From NCBI GenBank assembly GCA_963978895.1, contig OZ022238.1, positions 8,705,355-8,769,354 on the forward strand: a stretch of 64,000 nucleotides of DNA, read 5' to 3'. Each line of letters opens with the position of its first letter. The first letter of the stretch is position 1. Shown piece by piece: positions 13,463-24,366 of this stretch. The notes beneath the pieces were generated by a model. That model saw only the letters and a program-made list of their open reading frames with translations. It was not told where the DNA came from and searched no databases. A program made the position numbers and the translations under genes. The stretch comes from Erpobdella octoculata (taxonomy: Eukaryota; Annelida; Clitellata; Hirudinida; Erpobdellidae).

Positions 13463-15381
13463 ATGGACCTTTTTTTGAGCTGCATTATTTTATTCATCTT
13501 ATTTCCGAGCTTAAGCTCTCCTCAGTTGACTTCTGAGAAAAAAAACGAAGGATCTTCTTCGTCTTTAACCGAGAAGCCAGTCACAGGCTTAAACTTAAAT
13601 AACAACTCACTTTTACATGGTCCTTCATCGCCTTCTTCTATGAGCATAAACACAACCAAGCCGTTAACTGCGTTAACCAATGGTCTCAATGGTGGTGACG
13701 GTTTCTCGCCATGGTCGAACAAGGACGTTCTCATCAGAGCGCTTATTGTTGTGGCTTGTGTGTCAGTGATAGCAATTGTGTACATGCTTGTTCGATGTCT
13801 GAGGTAAGTCCTGATAGTTAAATTTTTTCAAATAAGTTTGATTTGTGATGCAGATAAAACAATATTGTGGTGCAGAAGTTGTCCATAATGCTAGCCAGGC
13901 AAATAAACAAAACAATTTTGGTAATCATTTACTCTGATGGGTTTGGCCTACACTAGTCACGGTATGAACCTACAGCGGTCTTGTTGCAAACCTTTCCCTA
14001 ACCACCTCAAACTCGTCAAAGTAAATGATTGCCAAAATTTCTAATGCACTTGGGTTTTGCCAGAAAGGTATTTAAAAAATGAAATTATTGGTTTCTCTGT
14101 AGTCTAGTTCAACCACATAGAAATATGAGCAAAAAACTAGGATTTTCCCACACTAATAGCATGGATGTAAATTTATGCTCTTGTTCGATCAAGTAAAACT
14201 TGCTAACGATTGCACTGGACATTTCCGATAGGCTAGGTATTTAAAATAAGAATCCAGTGAATTAACTCTCGCTTTTATAACTTAATGATAAATGTAAATG
14301 GGCACCAAACAGCACATGGTTTGATTAATGGGTGTGGCCTCCTTTGGCTGATATGCAAAATGGCTTACTCATTAACACCTCCTGTCGGCTTTTAACAAAC
14401 ATAGCAGGAGAATTACTTTGCCGAATTTATTTCTGAAAAATTGAAAAAATGGTTCAGTGAAGTATCATATAGCTAGTATGCAGCAAAAAATTATAATTTG
14501 ATAAAAGGTATGCAGGAAAAAGTTTTAAAACATGACACCGAGGTACACAGATAATACAACCGATCACAAAATGTCGACTTATTGCCATACCTTAAATGTT
14601 ATATGACAGGAAGTTGGTTAATTTTCACTTCCAAGATATCAAACAAGATCGGTAGTGACGTTATTATAAGCGATTGAAAAACACGCTGGTGGTAACCGGC
14701 TGACAACTCTTCAAAAAATATATCCTATGCCATTAATAATATCAATAGTCGTCTTTGCTGGTATGAACAGTTATGAAATGTGACACTGTTTTTTTACATA
14801 CTGCACAGAGAGAAACAATTTTACCCGCTAAGTTTTCTATTGACATGGGCAGTGAGTGTGACTCGAACCGTGAACCTTTCACATTCAAGGCTAACACTCT
14901 ACCAGCTCAGCTAGCCTAGCACCAGTTATAATTAGATAAAACCAAAACAATACTGCAGGATTATATCTCCTTATCTGTCCTGTTCCCCAAATCAATTCCT
15001 AACCCCTCCATCTTCCTAGAATCTCGATTAAATTCCATTCTCACCCAAGCAAAACACACATGGGAGTTTCCAATACATCAGGGTTTTAATACAGATCCGT
15101 CTACTGTATTTATTTCAATATACCTATCTTTTTTTCTCAACAGACAGAAACATCAGATGAGTAAGGGCAGGAAATATGGTTTAATAGCCACCTCTCAAGA
15201 TGACAAACTTGAAATGGAACCTCTAGACTCTGAAAATGAAGAGGATGAAGATCAAACCATCTTCGATCGATCATCAGCTTCACCTCTTTCTACTAATGGT
15301 ACCATTCAAGCCACCAGAACTGCCAACCAAATAAATCGCTTGAAGAACGGAATCAAGATGATGAAGGACAAAGCTCCATAG
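13463..15381 (+). CDS. FAM174-family single-pass membrane protein, 2 exons
   Basis: Small type I membrane protein of the FAM174 family; the molecular function of the family is poorly known, with Golgi and endomembrane roles reported for vertebrate members. Exons 13463-13803 and 15144-15381 join in phase 2 and give 192 residues. The start at 13463 is preferred because it puts a signal peptide (MDLFLSCIILFILFPSLSS) at the N-terminus; an in-frame ATG at 13433 would add ten residues. A Ser/Asn-rich lumenal segment follows, then a transmembrane helix (about residues 89-109, LIRALIVVACVSVIAIVYML) and a cytosolic tail. The tail has the family signature RKYGLIATS, then LEMEPLDSENEEDEDQTIFD, as in vertebrate FAM174A/B. 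A Ser/Thr- and basic-rich extension of about 30 residues follows the signature. Whether it is closer to FAM174A or B cannot be decided. Confidence 0.85.
14810..14925 (-). mobile_element. tRNA-derived SINE (family B) in the FAM174-like intron
   Basis: The minus strand begins GGTGCTAGGCTAGCTGAG, an A-box-like region, and reaches GGTTCGAGTCACACTC, a B-box-like region, about 45 bp later. This is the layout of a tRNA head. A sister copy with the same head lies at 53.56-53.74 kb. No intact 3' tail is visible here. Confidence 0.65.
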
Positions 15382-16761
15382 TTGTGGGTTCAAATTAAGG
15401 GTTGAGTTAGATAAGCTAAGACTCTTGAGAAAGAATTGGTTATAGATCTGCCATTTTGACTGGTTTTCAGTTTTTTATATGTCGATAAATGGTAGTGGAA
15501 TAAGAATGGGAAAAACCAAGATGGATGAATTTATCTGTGTCTGCATGTAAGCGAAATCAGGTCTGCTGTTTCTCTTTTAGTTGATTTTGGTATAAGGTTT
15601 GTTGTTTTGATGCATTTATAGTTTGCAATTGGAAAAGTATTGTCCAGAAAAGTTGCTACTAATTCAGCAATAATTCTGAAATTTCCATTAGGTTGAGAAT
15701 TTTCACTTTTCTCATAGATTTAATCTATTTTTAGTCTTGTGATTCACTATCACATTTCCAACACTAAATTTACTATGCGTGATGTATTCAAATTTCGTGC
15801 TTTATCATCTTTAATTTCATCACCACCGAAAACTACCTTAGATGGCTGTACTACATGTGGAATTTATTAAAAGATGACAATCATTATCATCATAGCTTCC
15901 GTTGACATTGCTTAACTCACACAAACCACAAAATGATTTCTGCTTGTTAGATTAGCCCAATTATCAACAGTTCAACATGTAATTGGTTTGATACTTTAAT
16001 CAGTTCTTGCTTATTTTCATGATTCATTTTTATTTCGATCTGCAGATTGAGAGTTTTTATTCTCTAATTAGATAAATGTTTTTATTAATATCCATTTGAG
16101 AAGAAAAATGCTAATAAGATTTAATCCAGGCCTTGAAAAGCAACAGTGTTACTGCCTGCCTTCATATGAAATAAGGGATGTATAAAATTCAATTGATCCT
16201 TTGGCACCCAACGGTGATAATTTTTAATCATTCCAGCGTTAAATGATGCAATTGTGTTTTGGTCTTTTTATTTCATGATTTCAATGGGAATGTTAAGCTT
16301 TACAGTTTAATAAATTAAATGAAATAAAAATGTTTCAATGTCTTTTGAATACTTGATAAGAAAAATGTCTCATGGTTGTATTTTTAGATACATACTTTTA
16401 TTCAAGATGGAATTTGAACTTGTTTTATATCATTTTCTAAAAACGGTATCAATAATTTTTAGGAAATAAACTTTTTGGTAGATCCCAAAAATCATAATCC
16501 TATTTCCGCTATTTGTGAAATCTAATTTCTTATTGTTTTATTACATTTGCTTTGATTTTGAATTTAAACAAAGAAAGTCTTTGAAAACAGTTAAAATGAG
16601 TTTAATAAAAAATAGCCACCAATGAAGAAGCAGAATTAAGACGGGACTCACAAATTGTGAACAATGTTAACTTAACAGTGACGCGACCTGTTATCTTAAA
16701 CCTTTCCTATTCAATCCTTCTGAAAATTATTCTTCCATAATTTAAAAATTGAGTCATTTAA
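15382..16761. other. Convergent 3' region between the FAM174-like gene and STOML2
   Basis: About 1.4 kb lies between the two stop codons and presumably contains both 3' UTRs. AATAAA at about 16309 on the plus strand is a candidate end for FAM174. No exon, repeat family or RNA gene is recognised. Confidence 0.5.
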
Positions 16762-19700
16762 TTATCTAGTATCTTTTGGGGTTTTTGTTGTCTTTGTGCT
16801 GTTACCGTTTTGTTGACTGAGGTTTTTGAAAATGGTCATTGCCTGAAAACATGAAAAATGAAAGTGAATAATAATAGTGCAATAAAAATTATCATAAAAC
16901 AACATGCAATTAAACTAGCAGCAAAGAACTTTAAAAATAGTTTAAAAATAATTTTGTCTTGGTGTCGTTTTGATTAAATACAGTAAGCTGAGTTACCTGG
17001 AATTTTGGATTGGGAAAATATAGACTGGTTTGAACAAGGGCCATCAATATGTTACGTATTGATCGGGAATGAGGGAGTTGTGTCCCAAGTGAGTGATTTG
17101 CATACGAGTACTTGCTTAATGCTTATGTACATGACAAGCTTGTAAAAAAATCATCTGTCTTTAATATATGTATATATCATGCATCACAGAACATGGGAAC
17201 AGCTCGTGCATAGGAGATCACAGTGTTACCTTCCACCCGCACGTGTATCCAAAATCAGAAAGTATCGAACCCTATTACACCCAGTCGTTAAACCGGTACT
17301 CATTTATTGACCAATGAAGGATGAAAGGCTGTGTTGGCCTGAGCAGTGTGAGTGAATTCCTTGCTCAAAGGAATTACGTTTCGCCGCGACTGAGATTTGA
17401 ACCCACGGCGGCAGCATGATAGCTAACTTTCACCACTGTGCTACGGCGTCTCACGTTATATAGAAATGAGTATGCTATATCCAAAGTATGAAAGAAAAAC
17501 ATTAACAAGATACTTTAAATGCGCCATAGCTGGGTCTCAGAATTGTGACAATAACTTGAGTTTCACTCACGTGTAAGAGTGTCACTTTACGTATTTACAC
17601 GTTTGCAATAAATTTTTATTATGCTGGTCATGTTTTGTAAATGGGTTACATAATCCATTATATACATGGGAAATAATGTAATTGGGACCATCATTTAGTA
17701 TGTTAGAGCTGGGCAATTGTGACAGGACTGAATGTCCAATATGTTATATCCAGGATACATTATAGCTGGATTAGACTTTATAAATTATTTAAACTTTTAT
17801 TAAAAATGCCTTCCATACATTTTCAAACAAGGGGATCTAGGTCTGCACCACGTGTACTGTGTATAGGAGGGTGGGGTCTAAAAATCTATAAGGTGCAGCA
17901 GGGACTACCAAAATCTAGAATTTATTGCATTATAATATATAATGGCCCCTAAGCTAAAAAGTTTACTGTATTGAAAATTGAATACGGAACAAGGTGTTGA
18001 TGCAAAAACAACTTGCCTGAGCAACCATGCCGGATACATTTCCAGCATCTGAAGGCAGAAGGATGGTGTTGTTTTCTTTGGCCAAATTTCCGAAGGCGGC
18101 AATGTACTTTTCTGCTACTGAGACTGAGACAGCATTCTGCCCATTCTGAAAGATTAAAAAATCTCAATTTGATATATTTAAAACTAATAGGATTAACAAA
18201 TCTAAATTGAAAGCAGATTAAATTAGTAACCTAACACCAATTATCATTATATTCACTCAATAGATAACATTGAGCAAGACAATGTCCCAACAGGCCTTTC
18301 GTAAGCTAAATTTTCAACTGTGTTGTGCTGTAGAGGTACATTGCACTAAGCAAATTAAAATACAATGTGTTGCCACGGATGCACCACATCTGCTCACCTG
18401 CTGTGAAAGAGCCTCGGCAACGATCTGGATGGCTTTCGCTTTGGCATCAGCGGTGACGATCAAAGCTTGTGCTTCTCCTGATTGAAAAAAAAAGTTGAAA
18501 ATTATGAAAAAAAATAGAAATCTAAATAATCCAGTCTATCTACGTACGTATTATAATATGATCAATTTTAAGTTATTTCACAAGTCAATCAATCAATCAA
18601 TCAAAATGAAAACATATAGCACCTTTTTGTAAATTCAAAGGGGCACTTCGATAAATTTACTAAATCAACATAGTTTTATTATATTATGAAGTGTAAATAT
18701 TAAATTGCACAATAATAAATTAGATGATAAAGAATTCCATGTATATGAACCAGCATAAGATTAACATGATAACAAAAACAAGCCTTGTGCTTGATTCATC
18801 TGCTCTGCCATGTAAGCCTCGGATGTGAGAATTCTGGCTTTCTTCTGTCCTTCTGCCATGTTTATATCGGCTTCTCTTATACCTGACAGAATAGAACAAA
18901 TTCAGTGACGTGCACAATATTTATAATCATCATAATGAAATGCAGCAGAAATCGAAAACAAGCGACGTACAAGAAAATTATTTTAAAACCATATTTATAA
19001 ATTATAAACGAAATTGTAGTGTATTTCTTGCCAGATTTATAAAAGCTTTATATATTTTTAACTTTTTAGTCTACAAGTTTAACAAAAAAGTATCAAATGG
19101 GACTTCAACGTCGATCTCCTACCAGATACACACACTTACTAATCTGCCAATACCTATACTAATGGATTGAATCGTTATCCGAGTTGTTTTTTTGAAAGCG
19201 TTAATCAGCTGTTATACTATGATTGGCAGAAAAGTGAAGCTATTAATTAAAAGCATGTAACAAATTAAAAAAAAACATAAACACATCAATGTTTCCATGG
19301 AAACCTTCAGATTCAAGGATGGCCGCCCTTTTCTTCCTTTCTGCTTCCACCTGCATTTGCATTGCTTCCTCGATTCTGGTTGGTAGTTTCATGTCACCTG
19401 TTGAAAGAAGAGTTGACAAAATAAAATAACATCGGAACGATTCATGATTAGTTTTAAAATCTTTTTCTATGATAATAAAAACAATAATTCATCAATAGTA
19501 ATGAATTTTTAAAACTCTAACGAATTTCATATCTTTTGCAGTCTACGCCCCACGACTCTGCAGCCTTGTTGATGGAATCTAAAATTACCACAAATCAAAT
19601 TGATATGTGCCATTTAAAACAATTTTACATTAACACTATTATTTTCAAATAATTATACAATTTATCACCAAGCCCACTCACCAACAATGGCAATATTGAG

Positions 19701-22231
19701 AAGTTCCCTCTCCCGGAAAAGTGTGTCGAGATGAATTTTACCGATCTCTGACCTCATCGTCGTTTGGGCCAATTGCGTAATTGCATACTCTGCATCTTCA
19801 ACACCATAGCTGGCCTATCAGTCATTAACAAAGCAAGTTAATGATCCTACTGCTGGCAGATATGTGGATAAGCAATATGAAACAAAAAGATAATCAAAAT
19901 GCCAAAAATACAAATAGGAATTACCTTGTAGGGGTCGACAACTCTAAGGTAGAGTACTCCATCAATTTGAAGATTAACATTATCTGTCGAAAATAATGAA
20001 ATTATTCAGATCTTATTAGAAGTTACACTGTATTCAATAATAAACCCTGTTAATTCTTTTTAGATGCTTTTATTTAACTTCACTCGTCTCTCTGTTTGTT
20101 TGTTAGTTTGTTTGTTTGTTGGTTTGTTTGTCTGGTGTGATCAAATCTTAGAAACGAAAAATCACCCACTTTTCGATTGTTTTAGATTCAAACATTTTAG
20201 TTAGTTGACTCAAATAAAGAGACAAAGAAAAACATGTTTTAAAATTTATTTTTTGACAATTTATATATATAATATATATTTACTAGATATATCCCATCAA
20301 AAATGACGGATTTGTTTAAATCTAATTATATATTATTTTACAAATACATACATACATAAGATATTATGCATGTAGATGAGTAGAATAATTGGCTAATTCA
20401 AAATTATTAGCAATTCGCTTATTCAGTAAAGGATTTCTTTGATAACAATGTTTTTTGTAAAAATTCTTGAGTTTTTCAATAAATCTCCTTGATATAAGGT
20501 ATCTTTCACTAAAACTTTTATATTTTCGTGATATCTTCCTCGAGTTAATGCTACATCCAGTTGACCATGAGCGAAGACTGGCTCATGAAGATATACACCG
20601 GCGTGATCAAAAGACTATCCTTGACTCTTATTAATTGTCATTGCGAAAGCTAACATTACTGGAAATTGTCGCTGTTTCATTCTGAATGGCAATGTGCTTT
20701 CGCTCGGTTCCAAATCAACTAGAAACTTCTTCGCATTTATTACTTCCTATAATAATTTCAGCTTTAAAGCAATTTTTAAGGAGACTTCTGACTACCAGTC
20801 GCGTTCCATTTAACAAGCCTTTTCTTGGGTTTAAATTTCGAAGAAGCATTATAAAAGCACCAATTTTTAATTTTAAACTTTTTTAGCTGTTTAGCAAATT
20901 ATGTATGCACATATGTTTATATATATATATATAAAACGGCTCTTTTAGATTCAAAAATTTTAGTTCGTTGACTCAGATAAAAAGGCAAATAAAAGCTTTT
21001 TTTTAAATTTATTTTTTATATTTACTTGTTTACTGTAAAGTGTTACCTTAAGAAAATACCTACTGAAAATAAGTTACTCTATTTATTTTAAAAACATGTT
21101 GCAATGCCTATGCATAAGTTTTTTAAATGTAATGAAAATTTAAAAAAAAATTGTTTAGTATATTTTAATTTAAAGAGAGTGAAGAATCAATTGAATCAAA
21201 AATATATTAGTACATAAAATCCATGGCTGTTATGTATGCCCAAATGACCGTAATCAAAAAACTTTTCAATTTTTCTTTCTCGATTTGTGTGTACTGCCTG
21301 TCTAATAGGGCCTTGTACAGACTGGCATTTAAGGGTACCGAAACGGACAAAAAGTAATTGCTCTAAGCTATTTTTTAAGCCAAAAATACTAACTAATCTG
21401 CCAGACCAAAAATTTGCTAAAGTCCCTTCGATATAACACGAGGAAATTTGTAATTTTTTAAAGTTTATTTTTCAAACATTTATTCTTTTTTATTTTTTAC
21501 ACTAGGAATATTATAACACTTTGATGTTCCGCTCTTTCAACAGCTTGTAAAAGTAACAAAATGGCCGCCTGACCCTGGTAGTGCTAACCATCGCTACTTA
21601 CACCACCAGCCAGAGAGCAAAGTTAACAATTAAAGAGCTCTAAGATAAGTAATTTTCGAATAAATTCATAGACCTCTTGTTGAGGAGCTTTTCTGTACAG
21701 CTAACAAGTTGTTCGTGTTGTTCCGACAGCTTTTTCAGAAAAAGTTCCTCAAACTTCACTCTGATATTTTTTTCATGTTCCAATATAAACTCTTCACAAA
21801 CCTTATTGGCTGTTTCAACTTGAAGTACTGGTTGCTCTTTCAGCTTTTTACAGTTGGAGAGAAGCATTTCAGTCGAATGCCTTCGTTTGCGAATAGCAGT
21901 ACAGCTGGCATTGGAGAACACAAGCATTGGAGTGTATGGTTTGTAAGGCTGCATCGGAACAGCCATGGTGGGGTAAGGCCTTTGAAATTTCCCATTTAAA
22001 CTGTAGTTTGTATCTTCGTTACACAATTTCATTCTTTTCATTGGTCTCTCAAAAGAGAAATCAAATTCAGAATCCAATTCAAAAGGTCTCTTAGTGACAG
22101 CAACACAAGCCATTTATTACTCTTTAGTAAACAACAGCTCAATCTCTATAATAAATCTTGTTAAAAATAAACTTTGAGCTTAAGAAATAAGAAAAAGATT
22201 AAACTACTCAATAAATATAAAAAAAACATAA

Positions 22232-22315
<84 letters not shown>

Positions 22316-22601
22316 ATATATATATATATTTTTTTTTTAATTTCTCTTTCACAACGCCTTTTCCAAGACAAGTCTTGCTCGAAGGCGAGAAAGGGTACTT
22401 GCAGAGGCAGCCATTTATAGGCGCCTACCCTTTTATATATATATATATATTTGTGTCCACACTCCTCCGAAACGTCCTAACCGATTACCATGAAATTTGT
22501 TGTGTACGTTTGGGAGGTCTGAGGATAGGTACGCGTAAAATTTCATAAAAATCGGTTCAGCTGTTTATATATAATATATAGGCCAAAATCAGACAGACAG
22601 G

Positions 22602-22676
<75 letters not shown>

Positions 22677-24303
22677 GTGCAGGCCAATTCGTCGCAAAGC
22701 CGTTTCGTCGCAGGGTACATTTTCGTCGCGACATTGCGACGAAAATTCCCACCTTGCGACGAAACGGCCCAGAATGCGACGAAACGGCCGACCTTTGCGA
22801 CGAAAAGTCTAACAATTTCGGTGGGCAGTATTCCGATGTATGGCGAAACAGATGGCCACCCTATTGCCAAAGACCACTAGACCGCCAAATGCAAGGGGAA
22901 TTCCGCAATCTGCACGAGCCATGTCATTACAAGAGGTTGCGCACGCTTACTACCGTTCAAACTGGGTTGTGTTTATGCCATGTTGCAATACCAGACAAAG
23001 GTGTCTGATTAAATGGAAGTCGTTTTGTTATATTCGCCAGAGGAATGTGATTTTGTATCGCTACACGATGCTTTGGACGTGTGTCAATCGATCGAAATCT
23101 TCGAAAAACAGTGAAAGTAAGTCAATGATTAACTCAGCGTAAGTCCCTGAACATGTTAATTAATATTATTATTTTCTCAGCGAGCAGAGGAAGAGTTATT
23201 CAAACTGGCTCCAACTACAAATGCTCACAGTTCCATACCTGCCTACCAAACCTATCTATCCCAGAACAGAAAAACATCAGATTATTATCGAAAAAGGCAA
23301 AGCTCAACCACACATAGGATCCAAACAAATTGTTATAGAATCCTTATTGGAACATAATGCCAAAAATAAAAGTAAGTGCTACTATATTATTAGTGTTTAC
23401 TGTTCATACTTTTTAATAACAATGTTTTTATTTAGCAATTTATGAAATACATTCAAAAAACGTGGCTGAATGGTTCCTATCCAGTGTCTACCTGGTCCTG
23501 TTTTGATGTGAAAATAAGGACCAACAACGACCTGGAAGGATGGAACAATGGATTAAAGCAAATGGCCAACCACAACACAAGCCTTTATGCTTTGTGTTCA
23601 GTCTTAGAAAAAGAGGCACGCACCATAGCTCTAAACGAGCAATTTGTGAGCTTGTATCAGGTTCAAAGGGCTCAAAGAAGAGTTGCCAAAGAGTTTGAAG
23701 AAGAACTCAACAAACTCTATCTTAATTTTTCAACAAAAAAAATTGATTCAATTCAGCTGCATAGTCAGCTAACGAACTTGTTAAAATTGAACAATAAATG
23801 ATTATTATTATGATTTTGTGTTATTTGAATTACTAAGTTTTCATTAAATGGGCTGTTTATTTGGTTTTCTTTTTAATATTCTCAATTTAATTTAAATTAT
23901 GACTGTACTTATATCGTTTTAGAATTATAGGGCCGCGTAGCGATAAAAATCACATTCCCCTGGCGAATATAACAAAACAACTTCCATTTAATCCGACACC
24001 TTTGTCTGGTATGCAACATGGCATAAATACAACCCAGTTGCAACGGTAGGAAGCGTGCAGCAACCTCTTGTAATGACATGGCTCGTGCAGATTGCGGAAT
24101 TCCCCTTGCATTTGGCGGTCTAGTGGTCTTTTGCAATAAGGTGGCCAACAGTTTCGCCATACAGCGGAATACTGCCCACCAAAATTGCTAGACTTTTCGT
24201 CGCAATGGTCGGCCGTTTCGTCGCAAAGTGGGAATTTTCGTCGCAATGTCGCGACGAAAATGTACCCTGCGACGAAACGGCTTTGCGACGAATGGGCTAG
24301 TAT

Positions 24304-24366
<63 letters not shown>

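Larger units (their letters stand above)
22674..24305 (+). mobile_element. Mutator-like (MULE) DNA transposon with about 370-bp TIRs, internally deleted
   Basis: The ends are long inverted repeats: left about 22674-23065, right about 23933-24305, more than 90% identical by eye with small indels. Both ends sit directly in TA microsatellites, so the 9-11 bp target duplication expected for MULEs cannot be read. The outer 130 bp of each arm carry repeated TTCGTCGCA/TGCGACGAA words, candidate transposase-binding sites. The roughly 870 bp interior keeps only the C-terminal end of a MULE transposase. It is therefore non-autonomous. Confidence 0.85.

Noticed and set aside
17966..18016. Read-through end of STOML2 exon 10 ([17 protein letters not shown]) as the true C-terminus
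   Set aside because: The GCAAGT donor is a perfect GC-type consensus and joining to 16762-16842 restores AM at the position matching other STOML2 proteins; kept only as a possible isoform.
22589..23142. Arginine-rich and '[13 protein letters not shown]' frames near 22.7 and 24.2 kb
   Set aside because: They are translations of the MULE terminal inverted repeats, appearing symmetrically on the two arms.
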